Below, one piece after another: positions 48,308 through 60,665 of a stretch of 64,000 nt of DNA. Numbering within the stretch: position 1 is the stretch's first letter; every line of letters starts with the position of its first letter. The position numbers and the translations under genes were made by a program. Origin of the DNA: Ceratotherium simum simum. Taxonomy: Eukaryota; Chordata; Mammalia; Perissodactyla; Rhinocerotidae. The stretch is taken from NCBI RefSeq assembly GCF_000283155.1, contig NW_004454180.1, positions 15,492,478 through 15,556,477 of the forward strand, written 5' to 3'. The notes under the pieces are model-generated. The model made no database searches. It saw nothing but the letters and a program-made list of their open reading frames with translations, and was not told where the DNA came from.

Positions 48308-49067
48308 AATTTCTTAGCTATACTATCACACGTAAAATACATAAAAGAATAATATGATGCTAGGACTTCAGAAAAATTAGAAACTTTTACTTTTTGAAAG
48401 AAAAGCCGCTAACTGTGATAAAAATATTTGTAGGACAGATAATTGATTCTGGAATCTGTAAAGAATGCTCAAAAGTCAATAATGAGAGAGCAAACAACAC
48501 AATTTAAAAAATGGACAAAATATTTGAACAGATGCTTCACCAAGGAAGATACATAGATGACAGACAAAGACATGAGAAGATGTTCAGCTTTATCAGTCAT
48601 TAGGTAAATGCTAAATAAATCCAAGAAGTTATCACTATGTACCCATTCAAATGACTAAAGTTTAAAAAATAAGTCTGGCATTACCAGAAGCGTCGGAGAA
48701 GATGAAGAGCAACTGGAACTCACATACATTGCTGGTGGGAGTGCGAACTGATACAGCCAACTTGGAAAAGATTTTGACAGTTTCTTATAAATTTAAGCGT
48801 GAATTTAACCTAGTAATCTCACTCTGTGATAACTAACCAAAAGAAATAAAAACTTATGGTCACACAAAAACCTGTATGTGAAAATTTATGGTGACTTTAT
48901 TCATATACACCTCAAACTGGAAACAACCCAAATGTGCTGGTGAATACATACCAAATACACTGGTGAGTGTGTAAACAAACTGCATTGCTTCCATCAGTGG
49001 AATAATACTCATCAAAAAAACTGAACAAACCATGCAACACGGGGATGAATCTCAAATACATTATGGG

Positions 49068-49599
49068 TTATTTAGGAAACTTTTTCAAACTACATTTGCC
49101 TCCACAATCCTGTCTGTTCCTCACCCAGGGCATTCCAGAATAGGGGAAAAGAGGTACATGTGCTTTGAAAGCATTTTTCTGGTTGTTCTTCCCTTCTTCC
49201 TCTCCTTTTTCCTTCCATTCTTTCTTCCTTTCTCCCTCCCTGCCTCCTGCCTAATTTTTTTCTTTTAATTAAAATTTAATTCATAGTATGTTTTAAGTAC
49301 AAAGAAGAAAATTAAAATTGCTCATAAGCTCACCATCCAGATAATCGCAATGATTAATTTTAAGTAAAATGAACACAGTCATCTGCCAAAAATGTCAAAC
49401 AGTAAAAAATGGTACAAAATGAGAACTAAGTATGTCTCCTTTCCATTTCCTTGACGCTATTTTTTGTTTTCAGTTATTTACTCTCAGTTTTTCTTTTGCA
49501 TTTTCCAGAAAAATAAGATGCATATATTATGCATGTACCAGCATATATGTAAAAATATCTCTATTTGTATATTTATCAATAGGTGGATATGCATATTCT
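49068..49599 (-). repeat. Left arm of a large inverted duplication
   Basis: This arm is the reverse complement of 51933-52461, with roughly nine in ten bases matching by eye (14 or so differences in the first 200). It starts at GTTATTTAGGAAAC and ends at GGATATGCATATTCT. It contains an antisense L1M 3' UTR (CTCACCATCCAGATAATC) and, outside that, about 180 bp including a CTTCC-rich tract. Confidence 0.92.
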
Positions 49600-49639
49600 G
49601 GAGAAATAAGTACTGTTATTCTGGAATAAAATTTGGTGC

Positions 49640-50090
49640 TAATTAAGAAATTAGCTATGTGTCTATCATGCAGCTCTTGGTCCCCACTTGTGGGTATACA
49701 TCCCAGAGAGATTCTTGCATGGGTCCATAAGAAAATATGAACAAAGACACTCATCAAAGCATTGTTTGTGTTAGTGGAGAGTTGTAGACAACTCAGGCAT
49801 GCATCAGTAGAGAAATGCATACTGTAAGTTTACTATGGAATAATCTGCAACAATTAAAGCAATGGACTAGATAAACATAAAGCAAAATGAGTAGATCCTC
49901 AAAACAGAGTGTGTGTGCATCAGGTTAGAAACCGAGTGAAATTTATGCAAGTGTGAAACAGGAAGAAGCACTACACATTATACACGGGTGGCTATATATT
50001 TGAGGATTTTGTCAAAAGATTAGATGGTTATGGGGTGGAGAGAATGGGGATAAAAGAGAAAAAAATATAAAGTAAATACATTTAAGGTAA
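49640..50090 (+). mobile_element. Decayed LINE-1 ORF2 end and 3' UTR
   Basis: GTGGGTATACATCCCAGAGA, then AAAGCATTGTTTGTGTTAGT and TGGTTATGGGGTGGAGAG, follow an L1M 3' end. It lies in the spacer of the inverted duplication. Confidence 0.5.
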
Positions 50091-51744
50091 GGTAATAGGA
50101 ATTTATTTGAGCACTGTCAAAATTAACTAGTGCTCTAATTAAAACATAGAGCACTATTAAGCTATACAGTGTTCTAAAGCAAATAATTACATAGTATATG
50201 CAGAGTTAATACTTGGAAAATTATAATGTCTAGCTGCTAAAGACTGTAACTATTTATTATATTCTCTCTAGTTCGACAGAACTGCTTTTTGTTTGCTGTT
50301 TATCATTTTTTCTTCCTCTTATTTGATTTTGTATACAATACATCCTTAAGGGCAACAATTTTTTCTTCATGTGGTATTTTTCACAGTGAGTCTTAGGATC
50401 ATAAATTTATTTTCTCAGTATACATATAACCTTATTTAGGAGATCTGAACACTTAAAACATGTTCAAATCCTTCTATCAGTTCTACAAACATGCAGTAAA
50501 ATTGTCTTATTCAACTTTGCTCTGCAACAAGGACCTTGGACATGTACATAGCAGTCATGCAAAGAAAGGGAATTTTATTTAATGTGCTGGTGACGTTTCT
50601 GTCGAGACACTGACCTTGGTTGAGTATATCTTAAGGGTCATATTCTTATTTCTAAATTTTTAAATACTGTGGAAGAATTATACAAAAATGTCTGTAATAT
50701 AATTTATATCCATATTTTAAACTCTTTAGACTTTTTTCTTTCAGATTCCCCCTTCTGGACGTCTAGTGAGATTATAACCCAGTGTTATTGGTTTAATAAT
50801 AGTAAAGTATGATGGCAGGACACTTAGGAAATGCCACTATATGTGAAACAGAATGTAATGTGATTTTAGATCTGGAAATCGCTAGTGGCGAGCAGAGTGC
50901 GAATAAATATCAAATGTCTTCTCTTTAGCACTAAATGTAAAATGTTCCAAATCATCTTATCCAACTCTAGATGTTAACTTAAATGTAAATGCACATATTG
51001 AATGCAATAGTGGAATAGAAAACAGAATTCATAATTCATAACAGAACAAGTAATGTAATTGGGAATGCTGTTTTACTGTAGTTCTTAATGCCAAGAAATA
51101 GCAAATGGAATTCGTCTTTAAAAACGCAAAGCATAGGGTACTTAGGATGCTAGAAAAGATAGAGCTGCACTATCTATAACGTGGGTTACATCTAAATTTC
51201 AATCTTGTAACATAGGAAAGTAAGATAAGAACCTTACCTAGGCAATTGTACTAAAACAGAATCTATCATGCCAGTTCCAAATGGTTCAAATATCTGCTTT
51301 AGAGCATACTTTCCAGTCTATCAGTTATCCAACTTGCTAAGACATCCATATTGAGAGGAGATCACTTTCTTGATTTGAAGACAATGCTAATTAAGACCAC
51401 AAAGTGAGTCCTGATATGCCTTATGAGATCCAAAATTGTATGTAATAACAATTACTATATTTTATCTAAGTCAAAGACTTTTGGTAAGTTTGTAGACCCA
51501 TTGAAGACATATTTTTTACCAGAATCATTTAGAGATCTAAATTTTACTTTAAAAATTATTCATCAGAATTGGAGACAAAAGCACCATAATGAGAAATTCA
51601 AGATTAAAGGCTTTGGAGTTCCCATCCTGAAAAAAATAACTTTATTCTCAAGCAGCTCATAATTTTTGCTTTCCACCTGTTATTTACTGCCCTATATTGT
51701 GTCTTTATGTTCTCAACTGGACTAAAGCCATTATCAATAAAATG
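50091..51744. other. Unassigned DNA in the spacer of the inverted duplication
   Basis: AT-rich. No gene or named element recognised. Confidence 0.4.
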
Positions 51745-52280
51745 TTGGATATATCAGAATTCATCCCTAAATATCCCTTGATACAGTTAAATAAATTATG
51801 GTGTATATCCATACAACAGAGTAATTGAGCATTATTAAAAAGAATGTGTAGATCTATCTGTTTGTGTTATGCAATGTTTTCTAAAGCTTAGAACAGTGCA
51901 CGTTGAATAATTTATTCTGAGTTTTAAAAAAAAGAATATGCATATCCACCTATAGATAAATATGGAAATAGAGATATTTTTACATATACTGGAACATGCA
52001 TAATACATGCATATCATTTTTCTGGAAGATGCAAAAGAAAAACTGATAGTGAATAACTGAAAACAAAAAATAGGGTCAAGGAAAAAGAAAGGAGATGTAC
52101 TTCCTTCTCATTTTGTACCATTTTTTACTGTTTGACATTTTTGGCAGATTGTGTTCATTTTACTTAAAAATAATCATTGAGATTATCTGGATGGTGAGAT
52201 TACGGGCTATTTTAATTTTCTTCTCTGTACTTGAAACATACTATGAATTAAATTTTAATTGAAAGAAAAATATAAGGCAG
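51745..52280 (+). mobile_element. LINE-1 3' end (L1M type)
   Basis: TTAAATAAATTATGGTGTAT and ATCCATACAACAGAGTAATT mark the ORF2 end. GATTATCTGGATGGTGAGAT and ATTTTAATTTTCTTCTCTGT mark the 3' UTR, which ends in an A-rich stretch near 52270. Most of it forms the right arm of the inverted duplication. Confidence 0.6.
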
Positions 52281-52461
52281 GAGACAGGGAGGGAGAAAGG
52301 AAGAAAGAATGGAAGGAAAAAAGGAGAGAAAGAAGGAAAGAACAAACAGAAGAATGCTTTCAAAGCAAATGTATCTCTTTTCCCCTACTCTGGAATGCCC
52401 TGGGTGAGGAACAGACAGGATTGTGGAGGCAAATGTAGTTTGAAAAGATTTCCTAAATAAC
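51933..52461 (+). repeat. Right arm of a large inverted duplication
   Basis: Reverse complement of 49068-49599. It includes LINE-1 3' UTR and about 180 bp beyond the LINE tail (a GGAAG-rich tract, then CAAAGCAAATGTATCTCTTT and CAGACAGGATTGTGGAGGC), so the duplication is not just two copies of one transposon. Confidence 0.92.
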
Positions 52462-52984
52462 TGATACTCCTGGCCTATTATTAGAACAGAACTATTGAGT
52501 TAAATTTTCTTGATCCTTTTCCATAACCTCCTGTCAACTTGCTTAATCTTATACTAATGATTCCTCCCCAAAATGCTAAATATCTGACAATTCCTTTTTT
52601 ATGTAAGCTACTGCAAGAAGTCTTACAAATCTTTTATTTAAATATATAGCACAAAATCTTTTGTAATGAAGTGTTTAGCATTAGTTCACTGGGAATAAAC
52701 AATCATGAGTAGTGTAGATTTTTAAAAGACATTTTGCTTGTAAAAATCAACTTTCAGTTTTCCAATCAGGTGTCCCTTTTAAAAATGAAATTTGACAATA
52801 TTTGCTTAAGCAAATTTGAAAATTACTTTTGCATAAGAAAATATATCAGTAAGCTATAACACTTAGTTTTGATGTGTATAATGAAACAATCACCCTTTTT
52901 CTGAACTTCTAAATAATTTTATATTTGTCTATAAATTGGGAAGATTTTCTTCAGGCAAGATGTATAGAATGCCTTTAATATGAG
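52462..52984. other. Unassigned AT-rich DNA
   Basis: No gene or named repeat recognised. Confidence 0.4.
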
Positions 52985-53660
52985 TATATATGTTTGATCC
53001 TTCTAGGAATTTATCCTAAAGATACAGTTAATTATACACTTTAAAAGCAATATGGAAATTTGTTGCAGCATTACTCATAATATTGAATATTTAAAAGTGA
53101 CCAAAATATCTAACAAATATGATTGGTTTTAGAAAGTATGCTGTGAAAAATCATGCAGTCTAATTTAAGAAACCTAGGAGTTATAAATATTGCCAGATAA
53201 ATAAATTTATAATATATTTTTACTTGAAAACAAGCACAATATGATATGCATAATTTATTTTTCGTTTGCAAGAATTATTCTATTTTTTTTAGATTTTTTT
53301 TATTTATTTATTTTTCCCCCAAAGCCCCAGTAGATAGTTGTATGTCATAGCTGCACATCCGTCTGTATGTGGGACGCTGCCTCAGCATGGCTGGAGAAGC
53401 GGTGCGTCGGTGCGCGCCAGGGATCCGAACCTGGGCCGCCAGCAGCAGAGTGCACGCACTTAACCGCTAAGCCACGGGGCCGGCCCTCTATTTTTTATAT
53501 AAAACAAATTGATATATGCATAAAATATCTGGGAAGACACATATTGAAATGTTGTTTTCAATTAATAGGATTAATGGAGTCCTTTTTTATTTTTTCTTAT
53601 GCATATTAACTAGTTATTCTACAATAAGCATTCACTATTTGGGTAATAAGCATTTACTAA
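52985..53660 (+). mobile_element. Decayed LINE-1 3' region, interrupted by an ERE
   Basis: TCTAGGAATTTATCCTAAAG, then TTGTTGCAGCATTACTCATA, then GAAAAATCATGCAGTCTAAT, resemble the L1M ORF2 end. The 3'-UTR-like remainder lies on both sides of the SINE. Confidence 0.5.
53289..53486 (-). mobile_element. ERE-type SINE, variant with a different 3' domain
   Basis: The right end is CACTTAACCGCTAAGCCACG followed by GGGCCGGCCC, but the 3' domain reads CCCAAAGCCCCAGTAGATAG and TTGTATGTCATAGCTGCAC instead of the 'ctgagctaacatc' type of the other copies. B-box antisense GGATCCGAACC. Target duplication TCTATTTTTT at 53279-53288 and 53487-53496. Confidence 0.93.
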
Positions 53661-54104
53661 AGAAATAAAGTAAAAGTAAATAAACTATAAAAGGAAATCG
53701 CATTACTGCGAGTCTCCAGAAATATGATTTCTTTTATTCCGCTCATTCCTGAAGTCTTAACTTAAGCATTGCTTCCTCTAAGAAGCTTGCATTGAATCTA
53801 CTTGTCCTTATTTTTAAATATCATCTATCAAAATGAGAGCCAATGTTTAATAACAAGCCTAATTCTCCACCGAATTTCTTGAAAGCTGAAACTGTCTATC
53901 AACATTGTCTAAGAAAAATCTGGCAATTAGCGTTTCCTCTGTATGGTCTAGCTCGAATCCAAAAATATAGGAAAGAGGAATATTAAAGTATCCATAAACC
54001 AGTCCATATGTGCCAAACTTCGATCAATCTATAGGTAACTAGACATATAATCTGTCTGTAAATAACTTCTACAAGGAAAAAAAAGTTCTCCTGAAAAATA
54101 TATG
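53661..54104. other. Unassigned DNA
   Basis: No gene or named repeat recognised. Confidence 0.4.
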
Positions 54105-54110
54105 GTGCCT

Positions 54111-54358
54111 GGGGCTGGCCCGGTGGCGAGGTGGTTAAGTTCATGCTCTCTGCTTCGGCAGCCTGGGGTGTGCAGGTTTGAATCATGGGTGCAGACCTAC
54201 GCACCACTAATCAAGCTATGCTGTGGCAGGCGTCCCACATATAAAGTAGAGGAAGATGGGCACGGATGTTAGCCCAGTGCCAATCTTCCTCAGCAAAAAG
54301 AGGAGGATTGGCAATAGATGTTAGCTCAGGGCTAATCTTCCTCACCAAGAAAACAAAA
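54111..54358 (+). mobile_element. ERE-type SINE
   Basis: It starts GGGGCTGGCCCGGTGGCGAG. The body has CACATATAAAGTAGAGGAAG and the doubled GGAGGATTGGCAATAGATG. Imperfect flanking repeat AAAAATATATG (54094-54104) and AAAAATACACG (54359-54369). Confidence 0.93.
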
Positions 54359-54659
54359 AAAAATACACGATTCTTAAAAGCCATCAGTGCTGGAGTAATT
54401 TCTAGGGATTTTATCATATTCAAAGTGGCAGAATAAGAGGGATACAATTGTTTGTTAATAGCTATGAGCACAAGATGAAATTCAATCCATTATTGATGGA
54501 ACAGACCAATAATCAATAAATGTAACATTGAAGATATTTTTGACATGTCCCTTTGTAAGTTTATAGCCACGAGGCCAGCCATTTGACTACTGCTCTCACA
54601 TCTATTCTCGGTCTTTTATTTGCTCTGTATCTCATTCATGCAGACCCTTATCAACTGAC

Positions 54660-55030
54660 TTAGAGTAAAGTTTAGCCAATGGGAGGCACTGGTAGAATAT
54701 TAGAGACTGAGAGGAGGAGAGAAACCAAGGTACATCACGTTTCTCGCTCTGCCACTGATGTTGTCACAAGTGTCTGGGTCTTCTCAGTGGTTCCAACTCC
54801 TGCCAGACAGTTTCTCTCTTCAGGTTCATTCCACCGACCTGGCAGTCTCCACCATGGTTCTAGATCCTATAGAATGACCTTGGTTTCCAGATTCCAGTAA
54901 CATGATTTCCACCTGTTTTCCTCCAGCCGTAGGAGTGGTATCTCATTCCTGCAGTTTACTATTCTCTAGATTGCTACACTGGTTCTTCAACTCTTCCATC
55001 ACACATATAATCAATTCCTTGCATCAAATT
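54660..55030 (+). repeat. Ancient interspersed repeat (family not assigned)
   Basis: GCCAATGGGAGGCACTGGTA followed by GAGACTGAGAGGAGGAGAGA, then a pyrimidine-rich stretch with CTCCAGCCGTAGGAGTGGTA, matches a repeat seen widely in mammals, possibly an L1M 3' UTR. A plus-strand frame here (54679-54900) is a by-product. Confidence 0.45.
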
Positions 55031-56589
55031 TCCTGTTTGAAATAACTAGGGTGTTTTTTCTTTTCTTGTCTGGATATCTTCAGTATACCAAGTCAAAGTT
55101 GCTTTTGTAACTCAAGTGACAATGAAAGCCGATATGCAAAATGCCTTGTTCAAGAGCACTGTTTAGTAAAAGATCTAGTTTACCAGGTCTACCTGCTCTG
55201 GAAACCACATTCTTAAATGTATGTACGGTTGTTCAAGGACCTTTGCAAAACAACATCTAACAAAACTCTTTTTACTCAGTACTTCCTAAGGCACAGTAAC
55301 AAAAATTCAGAATGATTTAGCTCACCCTACAGATCATGCCGCTTACAAAAATTATTGACCAAAGTATGTACATTTTGTTATATGGTGATATATATTATAC
55401 TTATTCAGGTAAATGTCATAACGAATGTATAGATGTAGATACAGTGCGGTTGTGAGGTTTATTTTTAATCCCCTTCCTTTTCATATTGATGAAGTCCTTT
55501 GTCTCAAGCAGTTAATAGAATTGTTTCCAACCTGGATCTGGCCTAGGTTTAGTTTTCAACACCCTAATTCTGTGCAGTTTGTTTATCTTCTTCTGGTTGT
55601 CATTGATCCACACTTCATTGTCCATTTAACAATGTTTCACCTGTTTTGTGACTACATAGGAATCAAATTCTCTATATAATGGTTCAAAACAAATTTTTAG
55701 TCAACTCCATTAAGGAAACTCTACACACCTGTTCCACGTCACTATCACATAGATCCTGGTTGTACAGGAACCACAGGGAACACAAATTTCTCCCATTTCT
55801 CTGAAAATATGGCTAGTTCAGCTGCCTGCTTCTTTAAAATGCCTTTTTTGGTTCTTTCTGAGATGCTGTCACGGGCCAAGTTTAAATTAAAAAAAAAAAA
55901 TACTGTTGGAGGGTTAAATGAGCATTTTCAAATCAGTGTCTGAAACACTTCATATCACTCAGAAAATATTACTACTCTTTTGATACTCCCTGTGAATCTT
56001 ATTTTACTAATATTATGTATATATTTTAGCAAATGTTCCAACCCAAATGAAATGGCTGGGTTTTTAACCATTTTAAGTTACAAACTCTAGATGTCTGTTT
56101 GTGTTTTATGATTACTCTTGGCAGCATCACATCAAGTTAGAAGTTATTATGTTGTACCTCTAAACTTTTTCTACAACCAACTTCATTGCCAAATCTTTTC
56201 TAAGAATTATAAGTCTCCTGTTGCAAGTCCTCTATACCTCTGGAGTCTTGCTAAATTTATAAACTTGGCAGAGCAAAGCTAATGCCCTGGTCATCTCCTA
56301 TACGGATACTGAAACCATGTTATTCCACACCCCTGTAAAGACTGAGAGGTTAGAGGAACTTTCTAGCTCCTCTGTAGACTTCTCATGTTGCATGACTAGC
56401 TATGTGAGTTGCCAGTTTGACCCATCTCTTAGTCTGTGCCTGGAGGGGCAGTCAAAAAGGCAAGTGCCTGAGGAATTTAAACCTTCACATGCTGTAAACA
56501 GGAGATATAAAACCGTAAAATACGTGTTTTAAAGAACAGATTGCAATATGCAAGAAGGCATTCGTGCATGCATTAGTGAGAGTTGGAGC
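55031..56589. other. Unassigned DNA
   Basis: No gene recognised. Short frames at 55425-55679 and 56317-56532 have no known domain. The part at 56220-56500 is less AT-rich and could be an LTR remnant, but shows no clear ends. Confidence 0.35.
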
Positions 56590-56720
56590 CACTGCAAATT
56601 GGGTCCAAGCCTCAGCTCTGCCACTACTTCAGTGACTTGAGACAAGTAGGTGTTCTTTTTGTGAGCCTAAATTTCCTTATGAGCCATTTTAGCAGAATTG
56701 ACACTAGAGCCATGGCATGA
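56590..56720 (+). repeat. MIR SINE relic
   Basis: CCAAGCCTCAGCTCTGCCAC, then TACTTCAGTGACTTGAGACA and CTAAATTTCCTTATGAGCC, follows the MIR core in plus orientation. Confidence 0.55.
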
Positions 56721-57430
56721 CATTTTAAAGATGAGAAACCTGGAAAGTCCTTCCAGACTATCTTCTTCAACCATCTGCTCCCAAAACCCTTTACAGTTTG
56801 AACTTTTTCTTAAGTCCAAACAGTTATGTGATGATGATGATATTCAGCTATGACAGCTTTGACAGACTTGCTTTTCATAATTTGCTTAAACTTAAAGGTA
56901 AATGTGGTACATGGTCACACACAGCAGTTCTAGAAATAACCTCAGCAGAACTGTAATCATTGCAGCAGGAGTTTTAGGTGGAATTAGGGCTCTATTCTAA
57001 GGATTCTAATAGTAATTAAGAAATTCTGCCCCCTGAAATAACCCTGCAGAATGAATGTGATTTATTGACCTGCAGGGACCCCTTGCAGACAGAGTAGTCT
57101 GGTCTGTAGTTAACTCCTTCACAGTCTTTGTAGTATAAGGATCAGTTTCAAGGTACCAAATTTGCCTCTCATTTAGGAAAAATATTTCTCAAGTATGAAG
57201 AAAGTATCATCATTTTACAAGGGGGCTTAAGAACTAACCCTGTCTTCCTTGTAGTAAAGTATTTTTTATTATAGTGCATTAAATCTTGAGAGTCAGCATT
57301 AATTCCATGATTTTTATAGTTATCTTTATTTGTGTATATACATATATATTTGGTGCTGTGTCCATGTAATGACAAAACTATATATGGAAAGAAAAGTCAA
57401 CTAAATGATTAATGGAATCATAGAGGCAAA
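56721..57430. other. Unassigned DNA
   Basis: No gene or named repeat recognised. Confidence 0.4.
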
Positions 57431-57530
57431 AATATATGTATATATACACACACAAATATATTAAAATAGATATATTTCATATATTATATATTATCCTATA
57501 TAAATATACATTTGAATATTTTATATAGAG
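57431..57530. repeat. Degenerate (TA)/(CA) tract
   Basis: ATATGTATATATACACACAC followed by many self-complementary TATATT blocks. Confidence 0.75.
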
Positions 57531-58689
57531 TATTATTTCTAGTAGACAAAGGAGTGTAATTCTACATAAAAGAGGAACAAAGATTTTAGTAAAGATTTTA
57601 TATCAAAGAAATTCAAATTGAAACCTTCTATATTTATATTTATATAACATAAATTCAGAAATATTAATCTGGTGTTATTCCATTATAACCCCAGAATTTT
57701 TCAGGTAAAGCAATTTTTTTCCCTTTGCAGCATTTTTTTCAACTGCAATAAGGAAGCCTTAACTGTATCATATTTCTTTGTTGAAAACAACTATTTCTAC
57801 TACATTTCAATCCATGTTTGTACATAGCTGTTACTTAACATTCAAGGGGAATTTTATTTATTTAATTCAATCATGTATCATTTCTTCCATAATCATAAGT
57901 CAAATTGGACTTTCTTTGAAATGAAAATGAATGTGCATACTTCTTTATATATAGTTAATTTTGGGGTGCAATGTGTGTAGCCCTTTTAATAATTTGCAAG
58001 TGTTTTCTGTTCTTTCATTCACCATCTAACAGATTGTTGATGGAGATCAACATGGAAGGGAAACTGTATAATCAAATTCCCTTAAAAGAATGTCATTACT
58101 AGTGAAATACAGGATTGATGACACAGAGAATTAATCATAACCATGATGTATACATTTCCCAGATATAAGAAGGTTGCCAGGAATTTAGAATTATGAACTT
58201 CAAACTTTTTTTCTCTATTTGAAATAGACAACTTCTAGCAGTCAGAATAAGAGGATTAGAGAGTGCTCAGGATCAAGTCATTTTGCAATAGTTTGTGTGG
58301 TTTTTATGTAGTTAGAATATAGAGATTGAAATAACATGGAAAGACTTATAATCATGGATATAAATGACTAGCTGTACAGGTAATTATATTTTTGTGATTT
58401 ATGGCTGTACAGTGTAAAAATACTGCCAAAAACCACAAAAAAAGACAAAGGAAAATTAAATTAAATAGGAAATACTTTTCTCCAAACTTACGAATTTCGT
58501 ATTTTATATTTTCACAGATGATTTTTCCATAATAAGACATATACTATTACTTTCTATTCTGCCATAATTATACTTAGTACAATGTAATTCATCACTTGAC
58601 AAATTTTACCAAATGTCTGTTATGTCTACATATGTCACATATCAACACTTGTAGCCTAATTTGATATTATACCTTTATCATATAATAAA
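57531..58689. other. Unassigned AT-rich DNA
   Basis: No gene or named repeat recognised. Confidence 0.45.
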
Positions 58690-59640
58690 TTCTTATAAAT
58701 AGCTAGTATTTTCTAATTCATTGCCTTGTTTAGCACCGAAAAGGTGCTAAAATCACTCTGTTTTGGTTATTGTAGCATTATGGTTCATGTTTCTCTTTGC
58801 ACGATAATCATCCTCCAAAATTGCCTCCCCTCCAATTACTTATCTATATTTGTCTTCAAAATTATCCTGCTTATATCCACAAATCAATAAATTTTATTTA
58901 AAAGAAAGATGCTTGATATTTGCGTTAGAATCAACATATATTTATTGGCTAATTTATGGGTGAAATGGTATCTCTATGATATTGAATCTTCTTAAATTAG
59001 AACAGGTGTGACTCTCCACATAGTCCGGTCTCCTCTTATTTTCTTAGTAGAATTTTGTACCTTTAGTGTTCTTATATGGCTTCCATGAATTTATTGGAAA
59101 TTTTGTTCACAAAAGGTTTTTTGTGCTGTTATTAAGAATACCAACTTCTACATATACTTAACTGTTTATTATTGATATGTACCAAAGTTACTGATTTCAT
59201 ATATCATTTTTAAACTAGCTACTATGCCTAACTCTGGTTTCATTTTTGCTCATTGTCAGATGATTCTTTTCGGTTTTCTAGGAATACAGTTATATTAGCT
59301 ACAAATAATGGAAATTTGCTTTCTTTTTTTCCCAGTTATAGCTCTTCATAGATTTTTTTTTTTAATAAATGGAGTTGGCATCAGTTTCAAATGAGGTTAA
59401 AAAATCATGTCATGGAGGAGCCCCCTTGACTTTTTCTGACAATGAGAATCTATGCAGAAGTTCACTGTCAAGCGTGAGATTGACTGTTAGTTGGAGATAA
59501 ATATGCTTTGTTGTATTAATTAGTAACATTCTATTTAAAAAAGTTTATTAAGAATGACTGCTGAATTTTGCAATATTCTTTTAGCAACTATTGAGGTAAT
59601 ATTACTATTTCTATTTAATTATGAATTTTAATAATTGCTT
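58690..59640 (-). mobile_element. Decayed LINE-1 ORF2 fragment
   Basis: On the plus strand TTATATGGCTTCCATGAATT, CAGATGATTCTTTTCGGTTT, TAATAAATGGAGTTGGCATC and TTAGCAACTATTGAGGTAAT follow the antisense of the middle of L1 ORF2. The frame is destroyed. Confidence 0.5.
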
Positions 59641-60349
59641 TCTTATTGTGACCTAAAAGCAATAGAGGTCACCTTTCCCTTTACAGTAAATAACTTTAAA
59701 TCTTCATTTCACACTTTCTGTGATGTTCAGTGGGTTCCCTGACATTTCTATGAAGCCTCAGGTGCTATGGTTACTCATCATCAACTTTAGTACTAATTCC
59801 TGACTTTTGAGGAATTGTTTCTCTTCTCTTTACACCTCACTAATTGCTTATTTGCTTGTTTTTATATCCAATTCCCTAATAACCCAACCATGAAACTTCT
59901 AATGTTTTGTTTAATAATTCAATCCTTTCTTTTATATTTTTACTAATCTCCTGTCTTCCTCTGCAGGACTTATTATTTGGATTTAGTTTTTCTTTTTCAG
60001 GCTTCTGATTTTGAATATTTGTGTTACATACTTGGAGTGTTCTATAGCTGTAAAAACATTGTTAAAACATTCCATTTAGCTTTACCTTGGTCAGGGGACT
60101 TGGTTTTCCCTTCAAGCCACCACTGTCCTAATAATTTTTAAGGTCTGGATTGGGGCTAGAAGTGAGTTCAGGTTAACTTCAGTCTATATAGGAAGTTTTA
60201 TTTCTATTGCACAAAATACTGAGTATGAGATACTCCTCTGTCCCTATATTCTCTCTCTTAGTAATTATTTTCCAGCCAAATTACCCTTGTTTCTATTCAC
60301 GCTTTGTTTCTGTTCCAAGGACTTTTTGTCCATTAGGCTATCTAAAATA
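59641..60349. other. Unassigned DNA
   Basis: It may continue the neighbouring LINE relic. No gene is visible. Confidence 0.35.
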
Positions 60350-60665
60350 CTCTTCCTCAAAATATTGTCATGGCTAACTTCTTCTCATTCTTCAAGTTTC
60401 AGATCATATCTCATCTCCTCAGAAAAGCCTTCCTTGACAACAATATCTAAAGTTTGTTAAGATTCTTATCACCAACCACTGATTCTCTTTATTATCTTTT
60501 TATTTTCTTCATAGAACTTTATCATTATTTGAATATCTCATTTATATAATCAGTGGTTTGTTTGTTTCTTAGCCACCCACCTCACCCCACCAACACTAGA
60601 ATATGTGGGATGAGAGTGAGGATCTTGTCTAATTGTTCACCATAATATCTCAGTTCCAAGAATAT
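60350..60665 (+). mobile_element. L2 LINE 3' end
   Basis: CAAGTTTCAGATCATATCTC, then CTCCTCAGAAAAGCCTTCCT, then CACTAGAATATGTGGGATGA and GAGGATCTTGTCTAATTGTT, is the L2 3'-UTR order. Confidence 0.75.

Larger units (their letters stand above)
44620..49067 (+). mobile_element. Old LINE (HAL1/L1ME type), multiply interrupted and internally deleted
   Basis: Visible in order: 5' region (44860-45200); ORF1 with a coiled coil near 45700-45760 and the peptide EKIITEAFPKIMK, later AQRTPSRIN (to about 46020); ORF1 end and inter-ORF region (46100-46930); the ORF2 endonuclease start (47190-47820: TACCATGCAAACTCTAATCT, AATATTACCAAGGGTAAAGA, ACAATTATAGCTGAAGACTT). An abrupt jump at about 47820 then leads to the C-terminal end of ORF2 (47850-49067: GGTGCTGGAACAACTGGATA, AAACTGGAAACAACCCAAAT). 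The reverse-transcriptase section is missing. Four younger elements sit inside it. It stops sharply at the inverted duplication. Confidence 0.7.

Noticed and set aside
49188..49255. Frames encoding Phe/Leu/Pro-rich peptides in the CTTCC-rich tract
   Set aside because: Simple-sequence translation, and the same tract occurs inverted at 52285-52345 as part of the duplication.
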